DNA of 28,018 nucleotides from Desulfosarcina sp. (GCA_018224455.1 JAGTUY010000175.1:1-28018), one strand, 5' to 3'; shown: positions 8,522 to 17,252, counted from the stretch's first letter. The notes: generated from the sequence alone by a model not told the origin. Made by a program: numbers and translations.

Positions 8522-9436
8522 ATGGACCTGTGGCAGCTCCACATTTTCTGCAAGGTGGTGGACCTGAAAAGTTTTTCGCGGGCAGGCCGGGCGGTGCACC
8601 TCTCCCAGCCCACCGTCTCCAGCCATATCAAGGATCTGGAGGATCACTTCGATTGCCGTCTCATCGACCGCCTGTCCAAGGAGGCCCTGCCGACACAGGC
8701 CGGACGTCTGCTCTACCGCTACGCCAAACGGATGATCGCCCTGCGCGATGAAGCCGACAGCGCCATGGCCGAGTTCATGGGCCAAGTCAAAGGCAGCCTC
8801 ACTCTGGGTGGCAGCACGATCCCCGGCGCCTTCGTGTTACCGGCGATCATCGGCGCCTTTACCGCGCGCTTTCCGGAAGTCAACATCAACCTCACGATTG
8901 CCGATACCCGCCAGGTCATCGAGGCGATCTTATGCGGGGACCTGGAAATGGGTGTGGTGGGTGCCGTGTCCACCAATAAAAGCATTTTGCAGACCCATTT
9001 GGTTGAAGATGAAATGTGCCTGGTGGTGGCGACCGATCACCGTTGGTCCGAAAAAGTAAGCGTCACGACAAAACAGCTGTTTAAAGAGCCCTTTATCATC
9101 CGTGAACCCGGATCGGGAACCCTCAAATCCATCCAGGCCAGCTTTTCCGAGGCGGGTCTGAACATCAACGCGTTGAAGGTGGTGGCACGCATCGGCAGCA
9201 CCGAGGCAATCCGCCAGGGCATCAAGAACCGCATGGGGGTATCCATTCTCTCGGCCATCGCGGTGCGTGACGATGTGGCGGCGGGGAAATTGAAAACACT
9301 GACCATCGACGGCCTGAATCTCAAACGGGCCTTCTATCTCACCCAGCACCGCCAGCGAAGCATCTCTCCCTTGTGCCGGGCCTTTATCGCGTTTATCAGC
9401 CACCCAATCCCAGCCCGGCCAAAAAAGCCTGCTTGA
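8522..9436 (+). CDS. LysR family regulator, resembling the selenium-metabolism-associated group
   Basis: 304 residues. The N-terminal winged helix-turn-helix (1-60) contains FSRAGRAVHLSQPTVSSHIKDLE. A linker helix and a two-lobe periplasmic-binding-like effector domain (about 87-295) follow. The segments LTLGGSTIPGAFVLP, MGVVGA, FIIREPGSGT and LNLKRAFYLT resemble CysB/CysL-like regulators, and from memory they fit best the LysR subgroup linked to selenium metabolism in anaerobic deltaproteobacteria and clostridia. No selenium gene is visible in the window, so that assignment rests on sequence resemblance alone. It starts 3 bp after coaD without a clear Shine-Dalgarno, suggesting translational coupling. 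It is the last gene of the plus-strand cluster. Confidence 0.88.
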   Translation: MDLWQLHIFCKVVDLKSFSRAGRAVHLSQPTVSSHIKDLEDHFDCRLIDRLSKEALPTQAGRLLYRYAKRMIALRDEADSAMAEFMGQVKGSLTLGGSTIPGAFVLPAIIGAFTARFPEVNINLTIADTRQVIEAILCGDLEMGVVGAVSTNKSILQTHLVEDEMCLVVATDHRWSEKVSVTTKQLFKEPFIIREPGSGTLKSIQASFSEAGLNINALKVVARIGSTEAIRQGIKNRMGVSILSAIAVRDDVAAGKLKTLTIDGLNLKRAFYLTQHRQRSISPLCRAFIAFISHPIPARPKKPA

Positions 9437-9487
9437 TATTCTTCAATTGATAAACTGCCGGCGTGAAGCGATTGCATCATTCCACGT

Positions 9488-10345
9488 TCAACGTTCTTTG
9501 TTCGATGGTCGATGGTCAGCAAGGATGAAGAGGCGGCTACCGGTTGTTTGGGAAGCCACATGGATTTCGGTGTCAGAACCGTTCAAGGCGCTCCTTACCG
9601 CCTGTCTGGCTTTCTCCGGCGTATTGTTCTCCTGGCTCAAATGGGCCAGTATCACATGGGCCAGGCGGTCATGCTGGAGCACCTCCAGCAGCAGGGCGGT
9701 GTCGTCATTGGACAGGTGGCCGCTGCGGCCGCGGATGCGCTGTTTCAGGGGCCACGGGTAGGGTCCGTCGATCAACATCTGGGGGTCGTGGTTGGCTTCG
9801 AGAATAAGGATGTCACAGGCCTGCAGGTGAGTCTTCACCACGCCGGTAGCGATTCCCAGATCTGTGGCCACACCCACTTTGACCCCATTGCATGAAATCG
9901 TGAAACCTGCCGGGTCTTCGGCGTCGTGTGAGATGGAAAAAGGGTGGACGGCCAGGCTGCCGATGGAAAACGTGTGGCCGCATGCAAACGGGAATAAACC
10001 GGAAAGCTTGCCCAAAGCCTTTCCCGATGCCTGCCGGGTTCCGTCATTGATATATACCGTCAGGCCAAACCGCCGGGAAAGGACGCCCACGCCATGGATG
10101 TGATCGGCATGCTCGTGGGAAACGAGGATGGCATCCAGGCTGCCGGGATCCAATCCTTTGCAGGCCATCCGCCGCTGAATCTCTACCCCGGACAGACCGG
10201 CGTCGATTAAAATGGCGGTACAGCCATCGGAGATGTAGGTGGCATTTCCCCGGCTGCCGCTGGCCAAGACGCTGACCGACAGAAGGGGGCCATCGCCTTG
10301 GGCCGACCCTGCCGGTTCACTGGGATTGGAATGTTTCATTGTCAT
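9488..10345 (-). CDS. MBL-fold metallo-hydrolase (YycJ/WalJ-like)
   Basis: 285 residues. The metallo-beta-lactamase fold is shown by VLASGSRGNATYI near 27-39 and the metal-binding HEHADH at 77-82, with further ligands probably in FSISHDAEDP and VATDLG. The overall pattern matches the YycJ/WalJ group, some members of which are 5'-3' DNA exonucleases, but the substrate here cannot be told from the sequence. The ATG overlaps the dut stop codon (ATGA, 4 bp), so it is the distal gene of the operon. Its 3' end faces the LysR gene with a 51-bp gap in which I see no convincing terminator. Confidence 0.9.
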   Translation of the reverse strand: MTMKHSNPSEPAGSAQGDGPLLSVSVLASGSRGNATYISDGCTAILIDAGLSGVEIQRRMACKGLDPGSLDAILVSHEHADHIHGVGVLSRRFGLTVYINDGTRQASGKALGKLSGLFPFACGHTFSIGSLAVHPFSISHDAEDPAGFTISCNGVKVGVATDLGIATGVVKTHLQACDILILEANHDPQMLIDGPYPWPLKQRIRGRSGHLSNDDTALLLEVLQHDRLAHVILAHLSQENNTPEKARQAVRSALNGSDTEIHVASQTTGSRLFILADHRPSNKER

Positions 10346-10800
10346 CGCCCCGTATGCCCAAACCCGCCGACACTGCGGTCGGTGTCGTTGAGTTGTTCGA
10401 CGATGTGAATCCGGACCTGGCAGACCTGCTGGATCACCATCTGGGCGATGCGGTCTCCCCGCCTGAGCGTCACCGGTTCCTGACCCAGGTTGATCAGGGC
10501 GATCTTGACTTCTCCCCGATAGTCGGCGTCTATGGTTCCCGGCGCGTTGATAATGCTGATGCCGTGTTTGACGGCCAGTCCGCTGCGCGGCCGGATCTGG
10601 GCTTCGTAGCCGTCGGGCAGGGCCATGGCAAACCCGGTGGGCACCAGGCTGATACGACCCGGAGCCAGCACCAGGTCATCGTTCAGCGCAGCACAGATGT
10701 CCATGCCGGAACTCTGGGCAGTCATATAGCGGGGCAGTGGGACATCCTGATTTTTTTCAGGGTCCAACCTGAGAAAATCAATTGACGGCGAAGAGGGCAT
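10342..10800 (-). CDS. dut: Deoxyuridine 5'-triphosphate nucleotidohydrolase
   Basis: 152 residues, a normal trimeric dUTPase. It hydrolyses dUTP to dUMP, supplying thymidylate synthesis and keeping uracil out of DNA. All five motifs are present: SGMDICA (31-37), PRSGLA (71-76), GTIDADYRG (88-96, catalytic Asp), RGDRIAQM (114-121) and the C-terminal arm RSVGGFGHTG (142-151). In the last motif His replaces the common Ser, a change I regard as tolerated. It starts 9 bp after the M16 peptidase stop and overlaps the MBL gene, so it belongs to the pnp-distal operon. Confidence 0.96.
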   Translation of the reverse strand: MPSSPSIDFLRLDPEKNQDVPLPRYMTAQSSGMDICAALNDDLVLAPGRISLVPTGFAMALPDGYEAQIRPRSGLAVKHGISIINAPGTIDADYRGEVKIALINLGQEPVTLRRGDRIAQMVIQQVCQVRIHIVEQLNDTDRSVGGFGHTGR

Positions 10801-10809
10801 ATGCGTCCG

Positions 10810-12081
10810 CTAAAGCTTCAGTCTTCCGGAAAGGTCGTTCCGGTCAACACCGGGCCCCAGCATGGTCAGGGCGGCATGGCCGCCGCGCCAGAGGTCTTGG
10901 GCCAGGCAAAGCAAGTCCACGGCCGTAACCGCATCGATGCGGTCGATCACCGACTGAATGGGAATGGTCCGGCCGAAGTAGTATTCGTTCTGAGCCAATC
11001 GGACCATCTGGTTGTCCGGGCTTTCCGCAGCCATGAGAAGGTTGCCTATGGTAAACGCCTTGGCATCCGCCAACACATGGTCCGACACCGGCTCCCGTTT
11101 CAACCGCCGGATCTGGTCCATGATCAAATCGACACAGGGTTCAATGTCCGTGGGGGCAACCGCTGTGTAAACACCGAACATTCCGGAATCGGCAAAAGCA
11201 GTTAAAAATGAGTAGATGGAATAGGCAAGCCCTCGTTGCTCGCGGATGATTTGAAAAAGCCGGGAACTCATGTTGCCGCCGAAAATGGTGTTGATCAGGG
11301 CGGCGGCAAAACGGCGGTGGTCGGCCACCGGCACCCCGTTCATGCCCAGGCAGATGTGCGACTGTTCAAGATCCCGGTGCTTCAATTGGATACCCCAACC
11401 GGTGGCCGGCACAAGCCGGGGCGCAAATCCATTGCCGGCGTCGATGGTGGAAAAAACGGGCCCCACCCTCTCCACAAAACGATCGTGAACCACATTGCCG
11501 GCAACGGCGATAACAATCCGACCGGGCTGGTAGAGCCGTTTGAAAAAGCCCTTGATGGTCTGGCTGTCGAAGGCCTGAATGTTTTCGCGGGAACCGAGGA
11601 TGGAACGTCCCAGCGGATGGCCGCCCCAGAAAGCGGGACCCATCATGGTGTGGACCCACTCCTCGGGACTGTCCTCTACCATACCGATCTCCTGGACAAT
11701 CACCGGCCGCTCCCGCGCCACTTCCTTTTCATCAAAAATCGAATTGAGGAAGATGTCGGAGAGGATATCCACCATGGTTTCCAGGTGGGTATCCAGGACC
11801 CGCGCATGGTAGCAGGTGTGTTCCATGGAGGTAAACGCGTTCGTCTGGCCGCCGATGGCATCAAATTCCTTGGCGATCTGAAACGCACTGCGCCGAACGG
11901 TGCCCTTGAAAATCATGTGCTCGATGAAATGGGACAACCCGCTCTCGGCATCGGTTTCGTCACGGGCCCCCACGTGAACCCAGACCCCCATGGAGACTGA
12001 GCGTACGTGGGGCATGGTCATGGAAACAATGCGAACCCCGTTATCCAGGATGGTTTTATTGACCGTCTGATCCACGCTCAT
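10810..12081 (-). CDS. M16 family zinc peptidase (pitrilysin/processing-peptidase-like)
   Basis: 423 residues from the ATG at 12081. The inverted zinc motif HFIEH lies at 51-55, and the third ligand is E131, exactly the H-x-x-E-H-x76-E spacing of M16. The second half keeps the inactive-domain pattern and an RGLAYSIYSF motif. Such single-chain M16B enzymes are commonly encoded next to pnp and dut in bacteria; their substrates are usually unknown. The reading frame is open up to an ATG at 12135, which would overlap pnp by 80 bp. The family N-terminus (NKTILDNGVRIVSMTMPHVRS) favours 12081, leaving a 26-bp overlap with the end of pnp. Confidence 0.92.
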   Translation of the reverse strand: MSVDQTVNKTILDNGVRIVSMTMPHVRSVSMGVWVHVGARDETDAESGLSHFIEHMIFKGTVRRSAFQIAKEFDAIGGQTNAFTSMEHTCYHARVLDTHLETMVDILSDIFLNSIFDEKEVARERPVIVQEIGMVEDSPEEWVHTMMGPAFWGGHPLGRSILGSRENIQAFDSQTIKGFFKRLYQPGRIVIAVAGNVVHDRFVERVGPVFSTIDAGNGFAPRLVPATGWGIQLKHRDLEQSHICLGMNGVPVADHRRFAAALINTIFGGNMSSRLFQIIREQRGLAYSIYSFLTAFADSGMFGVYTAVAPTDIEPCVDLIMDQIRRLKREPVSDHVLADAKAFTIGNLLMAAESPDNQMVRLAQNEYYFGRTIPIQSVIDRIDAVTAVDLLCLAQDLWRGGHAALTMLGPGVDRNDLSGRLKL

Positions 12082-14155
12082 CTTCCAGAACGGCCTTGTG
12101 GCTGAGTCGGATCTTGCCGTCCTTTGAAATTTCAAGGACTTTGACTTTGAGGGTATCCCCCTCTTTGACCACGTCGGTCACCTTGCCAACCCGGTGGTTG
12201 GCCAGCTGGCTGATGTGCACCAGCCCGTCGGTGCCGGGAACGATCTGAACGAAGGCGCCGAAATCCGTGGTCTTGACCACCTTTCCCTCGTAGATGGCAC
12301 CCACTTCAGGCTCCATGGTCAAGGTTTCCACTTGCAGGCGGGCGGCCTCGCCGTCTTCGGCCGATGTGGCGGCGATCTTCACCAAACCGCTGTCGTCGAT
12401 CTCGATCTTGGTGTTGGTTTCGCTCTGAATGGCCCGGATCACCTTGCCGCCGGGGCCGATGATGTCGCGAATTTTGTCCGGGTTGATCTTGATGGCTATG
12501 ATTTTCGGCGCAAAGGGAGAAATGCCTGCGCGGGGGACGGCCAACGCCTGGAGCATCTTGTCCAGAATGTGCAGCCGGCCCGCTTTTGCCTGCTCCAGGG
12601 CCTTGTGCATGATGTCCCGGGAAAGCTCATGAATTTTGATGTCCATTTGAAGGGCCGTGATGCCCTCGGCGGTGCCGGTCACCTTGAAATCCATGTCACC
12701 GGTATGATCTTCGTCGCCCAGGATGTCGGAAAGGACCACCACCTGGTCACCCTCTTTCACCAGCCCCATGGCGATGCCCGACACCGGCGCCTTGATCGGC
12801 ACGCCACCGTCCATCATCGCCAGTATCCCGGAACAGACGGTTCCCATGGATGAAGAGCCGTTGGACTCCAGCACCTCGGAAACGATCCGGATCGTGTAGT
12901 CGAAATCCTCCTTGTCCGGAAGTACCCGTTCGATGGCACGGGTGGAGAGGCCGCCATGGCCGATATCGCGCCGGCTGGGGGATCCCACACGCTTGACCTC
13001 CCCCACCGAGTAAGGGGGAAAATTGTAGTGAAGCATAAAAGGACGGTTCTCCTCCCCGCTGAGCGTCTCCACCCGTTGTTCGTCGCCACCCGCACCAAGG
13101 GTCAGGATGCCGAGCACCTGGGTCTCGCCCCGGGTGAACAGCGCGCTGCCGTGGGGGCGGGGCAGCACCCCCACCTCGCAGGTGATGGGCCGGATCTCGT
13201 CGAACCGCCGATTATCGATGCGGCGGCCCTCTTTGAGAATCATGTCCCGGCAGATCTGCTTCTGGAGATCGCCGAGAACGGCGCTGATCTCCCCGCGCCG
13301 ATCCGCCATCTCCTCACCCAATGAGTCGACGATTTGGGATTTGACGGTTCGCACGGCCTCGTACCGCTTCATCTTCTCAGGAACGATCAAGGCCTCGCGC
13401 AAAGGTGTTGTGGCCTTTTCACGCAGCATCGCCACCAGGGCCGGATCCTTTTCCGGCGGGATAAAAAGCCGCTTGGGCTTGCCGATTTCCGCCTTGAGCT
13501 GTTCCTGGATGTCGATGATGGGTTGAATGGCCTGGTGGCCGAAGAAAATGGCCTCCAGCATGTCCGCTTCACCCACCACATCACCGCCGCCTTCCACCAT
13601 GACCACACCCGTACGCGAACCGGCGATAATGATGTTGATGTCGCTCTCCACCATCTGGGAAAGGGTCGGGTTGGCCATAAATTGACCGTCGATGCGTCCC
13701 ACACGAACACTGGCAATGGGTCCGGCAAAGGGGATATCCGAGATTTCCAGTGCCGCCGATGCGCCCACCAGGGCCAGCATGTCCGCATCGTTCTCCTGGT
13801 CCATGGAAAGCACCGTGGCAATGACCTGGGTCTCGAATCGGTACTCCTTGGGAAACAGCGGCCGAATGGGTCGGTCGATCAGCCGGGCGGTGAGGATTTC
13901 CTTCTCGCTGGGTCGTCCGATCTCCCTTCTAAAATAATTGCCTGGAATTCGGCCGGCGGCATAGATTTTTTCCTGGTATTCCACGGAAAGGGGCAGAAAA
14001 TCGATATCTCTCTCGTTATTGGCGGAGACCGCCGTTACCAGAACCACCGTATCGCCGTATTGAACCACCACGGACCCGGATGCCTGTTTGGCAACCTTGC
14101 CTGCCTGAATGCTCAGGGACTTGCCCCCGACATCCGCCTTGAATGTATATTCCAT
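12056..14155 (-). CDS. pnp: Polyribonucleotide nucleotidyltransferase (PNPase)
   Basis: 699 residues, the usual length. This 3'-5' phosphorolytic exoribonuclease forms trimers and takes part in RNA decay. It has two RNase PH domains (about 1-210 and 315-545, with FTRGETQ and the GDEDHTGDMDFKVTGT catalytic region) separated by a helical domain, a KH domain (about 555-615, with IIGPGGKVIRAIQ) and an S1 domain (about 620-690, with YEGKVVKTTDFGAFV). The start at 14155 (MEYTFKADVG) is chosen because it has a GGGAGAAAG site upstream; an ATG 13 codons earlier lacks one. It follows rpsO after 205 bp containing a hairpin, the classic rpsO-pnp arrangement. Confidence 0.97.
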   Translation of the reverse strand: MEYTFKADVGGKSLSIQAGKVAKQASGSVVVQYGDTVVLVTAVSANNERDIDFLPLSVEYQEKIYAAGRIPGNYFRREIGRPSEKEILTARLIDRPIRPLFPKEYRFETQVIATVLSMDQENDADMLALVGASAALEISDIPFAGPIASVRVGRIDGQFMANPTLSQMVESDINIIIAGSRTGVVMVEGGGDVVGEADMLEAIFFGHQAIQPIIDIQEQLKAEIGKPKRLFIPPEKDPALVAMLREKATTPLREALIVPEKMKRYEAVRTVKSQIVDSLGEEMADRRGEISAVLGDLQKQICRDMILKEGRRIDNRRFDEIRPITCEVGVLPRPHGSALFTRGETQVLGILTLGAGGDEQRVETLSGEENRPFMLHYNFPPYSVGEVKRVGSPSRRDIGHGGLSTRAIERVLPDKEDFDYTIRIVSEVLESNGSSSMGTVCSGILAMMDGGVPIKAPVSGIAMGLVKEGDQVVVLSDILGDEDHTGDMDFKVTGTAEGITALQMDIKIHELSRDIMHKALEQAKAGRLHILDKMLQALAVPRAGISPFAPKIIAIKINPDKIRDIIGPGGKVIRAIQSETNTKIEIDDSGLVKIAATSAEDGEAARLQVETLTMEPEVGAIYEGKVVKTTDFGAFVQIVPGTDGLVHISQLANHRVGKVTDVVKEGDTLKVKVLEISKDGKIRLSHKAVLEDERGSDGQ

Positions 14156-14329
14156 TAGAATTCTTTCTCCCGATAATATTCCGGCAGCGGACAATACAGA
14201 GACCGTTGCCTGTAAAATTGCCGCGGGTCAGGTCCATGGCCCAAAAACAGGGCTGCAGGATACACCCATACCAACCGGCGACAGCAAGACTGCGGCCGGC
14301 TGCACCCGTGAAACCGGCAACAGGGTTCC

Positions 14330-14352
14330 GGCAACGGTCCATTGCCGTTGTC
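14330..14352 (-). promoter_or_regulatory. Stem-loop in the rpsO-pnp intergenic leader
   Basis: An 8-bp stem (14330-14337 with 14345-14352, one G-U pair) and a 7-nt loop lie 9 nt after the rpsO stop in the minus-strand transcript. No T-tract follows, so it is not a typical terminator. In enteric bacteria the rpsO-pnp gap carries an RNase III site by which PNPase autoregulates; an equivalent role here is an inference from position. Confidence 0.4.
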
Positions 14353-14360
14353 GCGCCACC

Positions 14361-14630
14361 TTAGCGCCGCAGCCCAAGTGTTTCGATAATAGAACGGTAA
14401 CGCTGGACATCATTGCCCTTGACGTAGTTAAGCAGTCGGCGACGCTTGCCGACCAGCATCAGCAATCCACGGCGCGAATGGTGATCTTTTTTATGCACTT
14501 TCAGATGCTCGGTCAGGTAAGAAATCCGATGCGTGAGCAGACCGATCTGAACTTCCGGAGAACCCGTGTCGGAGTCGTGCTGTTTGTATTTTTCAATGAG
14601 TTCTTTTTTGGTTTCCGCTGTGTACGCCAA
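14361..14630 (-). CDS. rpsO: 30S ribosomal protein S15
   Basis: 89 residues, full length. The typical HDSDTGSPEVQIGLLT segment (18-33), HKKDHHSRRGLLMLVGKRRRLL and YVKGNDVQRYRSIIETLGLR are present. S15 binds the 16S rRNA central domain early in 30S assembly. The ATG has an AAGGAGG site 7 nt upstream. It lies between truB (48 bp upstream) and pnp, as in most proteobacteria. Confidence 0.98.
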   Translation of the reverse strand: MAYTAETKKELIEKYKQHDSDTGSPEVQIGLLTHRISYLTEHLKVHKKDHHSRRGLLMLVGKRRRLLNYVKGNDVQRYRSIIETLGLRR

Positions 14631-14662
14631 TGTTTCGTCCTCCTTAAAATGGTTACCGGGTG

Positions 14663-14691
14663 AATATCACCTTTACGCTTAAAAAACACAA
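14663..14691 (-). promoter_or_regulatory. Weak candidate promoter for rpsO
   Basis: On the minus strand TTGTGT (14686-14691) and GATATT (14663-14668) are 17 bp apart, between the end of truB and rpsO. The -10 region also lies in a small inverted repeat (14659-14671). An internal rpsO promoter is known in other bacteria, but this match is poor. Confidence 0.25.
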
Positions 14692-15584
14692 CAATAATTA
14701 TAGCTGCCCGCTGCCGGCGATTCGGCCAGAACGGCGATCAGACGGCCGTGCGGGTCAAGCACCTTGAACACGCCCTGCTCGGACACCCGCGGCGGAATCG
14801 GAAGGTCTGATTCCGACAGTTTCGTACCGTGGCGGATCCTTTTGGCCAGCCCATCATCGGCCACCGCAGCCGGCATGAATGGCAGCGCCTCATTCATGGG
14901 AATCACCGATTCGCCCAACCGGCCTTGCAGCCTGAATTCAGCCAGCACCTCGAGGCTGAAAGCGGCGCTGATGGGAAACCCGCAACTGGCTGTTCTGCGA
15001 AGGGACCTGAGGTGCCCGCCGCAGCCCAATTTCCGACCGATGTCGGCACACAGGGTGCGGACATAGGTGCCGGATGAACAGGACACCGAAAATCGAACCG
15101 TCGGCAGATTGACCCCGAGTATCTCCAAGTGGTTAATCCGCACCGGCCGGGCGGGCTTTTCCACGGGCGATCCCCGACGGGCCAATTTATAAAGCGGCGT
15201 CCCCTGATGTTTCAGGGCCGAATAGACAGGGGGAACCTGAGTGCTGGTTCCCACAAACCGCGCCGCCATGTCTTTGACCTGCTCAGCCGACACCCTATCC
15301 AACGGATGCCGTTCAACGACGGTTCCCGTCGCATCCTGGGTGTCCGTCACGGCACCCAGAACCAGTTCCGCCTCGTAGACCTTGTCGCCCTTGAGGAAAA
15401 ACTGGGAAAGCCGGGTAGCCTGGTTGATGCAACAGATCAGGACACCGGTGGCAAAGGGGTCCAGCGTTCCGGTATGGCCAACTTTTTTAACCCCGAAGAT
15501 TCCCTTGACCCGGGCGACGACCCCGGCTGATGAAATCCCCTTGGGCTTGTCGACCACGACGATTCCGTTCAGTTCAGGTGGCAT
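14679..15584 (-). CDS. truB: tRNA pseudouridine(55) synthase
   Basis: 301 residues. TruB makes the universal pseudouridine 55 in the tRNA T-loop. The N-terminal GIVVVDKPKGISS leads to the catalytic GHTGTLDPFATG with nucleophile D42; SSGTYVRTLCADIG and a C-terminal PUA-like extension follow. The start overlaps the end of the upstream nrnA-like gene by 16 bp. It sits in the conserved rbfA-truB-rpsO order, with the DHH gene inserted. Confidence 0.97.
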   Translation of the reverse strand: MPPELNGIVVVDKPKGISSAGVVARVKGIFGVKKVGHTGTLDPFATGVLICCINQATRLSQFFLKGDKVYEAELVLGAVTDTQDATGTVVERHPLDRVSAEQVKDMAARFVGTSTQVPPVYSALKHQGTPLYKLARRGSPVEKPARPVRINHLEILGVNLPTVRFSVSCSSGTYVRTLCADIGRKLGCGGHLRSLRRTASCGFPISAAFSLEVLAEFRLQGRLGESVIPMNEALPFMPAAVADDGLAKRIRHGTKLSESDLPIPPRVSEQGVFKVLDPHGRLIAVLAESPAAGSYNYCCVF

Positions 15585-16564
15585 GTCCCGCCAAAGCCCT
15601 CGGACAGGCTGTATATCGTCTCCTTCAGCTCCGCCAGGCTGGACTCCACGGAAAATCCGGCAGCACCGGTGTGACCGCCTCCGCCGAAATCCGAGGCAAT
15701 GCGGGAAACGTCCACACTGCCATCCGATCGCAGACTCACATGGAATCGTTTCCGCCCCGTCGACACGCCATTGCCGTTTTCCAGCTCATGGATAAGGGCG
15801 GCGACCTTTACATCCTGAATGCGTCGGGCATAATTGATCAGGCCATCCGCATCCTCAGGCTGGGTGCCGGTATCTGACAGCATCTCCCGGGTAACCGTCA
15901 TGATGGAGAGGCTCCCGTTATTGGATATCTCAATGGAATCCAGAGCCAGGTTGAGCAGTTTGATCCGTCCCAGGGAGTAGGTACCATATACATGCCGGGC
16001 CACGGTTGACGGCCTGACCCCGACAGCCACCATGGCCTCGCAAATCGAAAAGGCCGCCCGGTTGGTGTTGGAGAACCGGAAGGAACCCGTATCCGTCAGG
16101 ATGCCGGTGTAGATCGCCGTCGCCATGGCCAGGTTGATTTCAAGACCCATGGATTGAATCAACCGATAGACAATCTCTGACGTGGCGCAGGCATCCACAT
16201 CCACCAGATGGTATTGCCCGAAGCGGGTATTGGTGGCGTGGTGGTCGATGTTGACCATGACCGGTATGGCAGCGATGGCATCAACGGCCGATCCAACACG
16301 ATCCAGGCCGCCGCAGTCCAGTATAACGGCCGTATCGAAGCGTTCCGGATCCGTCAGCTGTCTCTGGATGCGGTCCACCGATGGCAAAAACCGATACACT
16401 GCAGGGATGGCACTCTCGCTGTAGAGCGTCACCGCTTGCCCCAGCTGCTCAAGGGCGATACCCATGGCCAGCAGGGAGCCGATGGCATCGCCGTCCGGAT
16501 CGACGTGGGATGCCAGCAGAATTCGGCTACTGTTCGTCAGCTGTTGGATTGTTTGTTTCATCAT
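15569..16564 (-). CDS. NrnA-like DHH/DHHA1 phosphoesterase (oligoribonuclease/pAp phosphatase family)
   Basis: 331 residues from the ATG pair at 16564/16561. The DHH domain has SHVDPDGDAIGS with metal ligands near 20-30, an ILDCGG motif and NIDHHATN (DHH at 107-109). The C-terminal DHHA1 domain has the nucleotide-binding GGGHTGAAGF near 295-304. NrnA enzymes degrade very short RNAs and dephosphorylate 3'-phosphoadenosine 5'-phosphate. It is encoded between rbfA and truB, as in Firmicutes and many deltaproteobacteria. The frame is open to an ATG at 16621, but the family starts just before the ILLASHVDPDGD strand, so the shorter form is preferred. It overlaps rbfA by 38 bp and truB by 16 bp, so translation is probably coupled. 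Confidence 0.93.
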   Translation of the reverse strand: MMKQTIQQLTNSSRILLASHVDPDGDAIGSLLAMGIALEQLGQAVTLYSESAIPAVYRFLPSVDRIQRQLTDPERFDTAVILDCGGLDRVGSAVDAIAAIPVMVNIDHHATNTRFGQYHLVDVDACATSEIVYRLIQSMGLEINLAMATAIYTGILTDTGSFRFSNTNRAAFSICEAMVAVGVRPSTVARHVYGTYSLGRIKLLNLALDSIEISNNGSLSIMTVTREMLSDTGTQPEDADGLINYARRIQDVKVAALIHELENGNGVSTGRKRFHVSLRSDGSVDVSRIASDFGGGGHTGAAGFSVESSLAELKETIYSLSEGFGGTCHLN

Positions 16565-16913
16565 CGATCTGTAAGGATTTGAGTACCCGGTTGATCTGGG
16601 CCCCATAGTCAAACGACGCATCGTAAAAAAATTTCAATTCCGGCATGTACCGAAGGCCGAGCGCGCTGGCCAGTTCCCGCTTGATAAATCCCTTGGCGCT
16701 TTCGAACCCGGCCAAAAGAACCGGTTCATCATGCGCACCACCATGGGCGGTGAAGTATACCTTGGCAATCCGCAGGTCACGGCTCAAGGTCACGCCGGTA
16801 ATTGTGACCTGGGCCAGCCGCGGATCGTTGACGCCTTTTCGAATAAGACCGGCCAGTACTTTCTGCACCTGCCCGCCGACTCTTTCCGCTCGATTAAAGG
16901 ATCTGGTTGCCAC
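16527..16913 (-). CDS. rbfA: 30S ribosome-binding factor RbfA
   Basis: 128 residues. RbfA is a KH-fold protein that binds pre-30S particles and helps mature the 5' end of 16S rRNA. The N-terminus RSFNRAERVGGQVQKVLAGLI and the RIAKVYFTAHG and PELKFFYDASFDYGAQI segments are typical. The start is GTG with an AGGTAG site 7 nt upstream. The 3' end overlaps the start of the DHH phosphoesterase gene. Confidence 0.95.
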   Translation of the reverse strand: MATRSFNRAERVGGQVQKVLAGLIRKGVNDPRLAQVTITGVTLSRDLRIAKVYFTAHGGAHDEPVLLAGFESAKGFIKRELASALGLRYMPELKFFYDASFDYGAQINRVLKSLQIDDETNNPTADEQ

Positions 16914-16955
16914 GTTAGCTACCTATTTGATGACGCTCGCTTTCGGATCTGCCGA

Positions 16956-17243
16956 TCACAGGGAGATGATTTCCATCTGGGCGTCAATCATTTCCGCCAA
17001 CCCGAGGTCTTCGGCAAAATTAAACACTTTATCCAGTTTTGAATTGATCACACGGCGGTCACTGCCTACCAGGCTGATACCAATCACCGCCCGTTGATAC
17101 ATGTCATTGTCACCCACCTCGGCAACCGACACGTTAAAATGGTTTTGGATCCGGGCAACGATAGCCTTGACGACCTTGCGTTTTTCTTTCAGGGAGCGGC
17201 ACGGATAGATCCTGAAAGCCATGTGTCCGACACCGACGACCAT
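16956..17243 (-). CDS. DUF503 family protein (YlxP-like)
   Basis: 95 residues. It opens with MVVGVGHMAFRIYPCRSLKEKRKVVKAI and contains VAEVGDNDMYQRAVIGISLVG, which is the DUF503/YlxP signature. The function is poorly defined; it is regularly found between infB and rbfA, and a role in ribosome assembly has been suggested from that position. It begins 9 bp after infB and ends 42 bp before rbfA. Confidence 0.92.
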   Translation of the reverse strand: MVVGVGHMAFRIYPCRSLKEKRKVVKAIVARIQNHFNVSVAEVGDNDMYQRAVIGISLVGSDRRVINSKLDKVFNFAEDLGLAEMIDAQMEIISL

Positions 17244-17252
17244 TGCGGTTCA

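Noticed and set aside
9437..9487. Possible bidirectional terminator between the LysR and MBL genes
   Set aside because: No stem with adjacent T-tract could be found in the 51-bp gap.
13334..14158. 274-codon open frame on the plus strand opposite pnp
   Set aside because: Shadow of the PNPase gene; His/Gly/Asp-rich product without family resemblance.
14156..14194. Extended PNPase start at 14194
   Set aside because: No ribosome binding site, and the family N-terminus begins at 14155, where a GGGAGAAAG site is present.
14156..14360. Possible riboswitch in the rpsO-pnp gap
   Set aside because: Several short inverted repeats exist but I cannot match them to any known riboswitch core; the position is the usual one for an RNase III/PNPase control hairpin.
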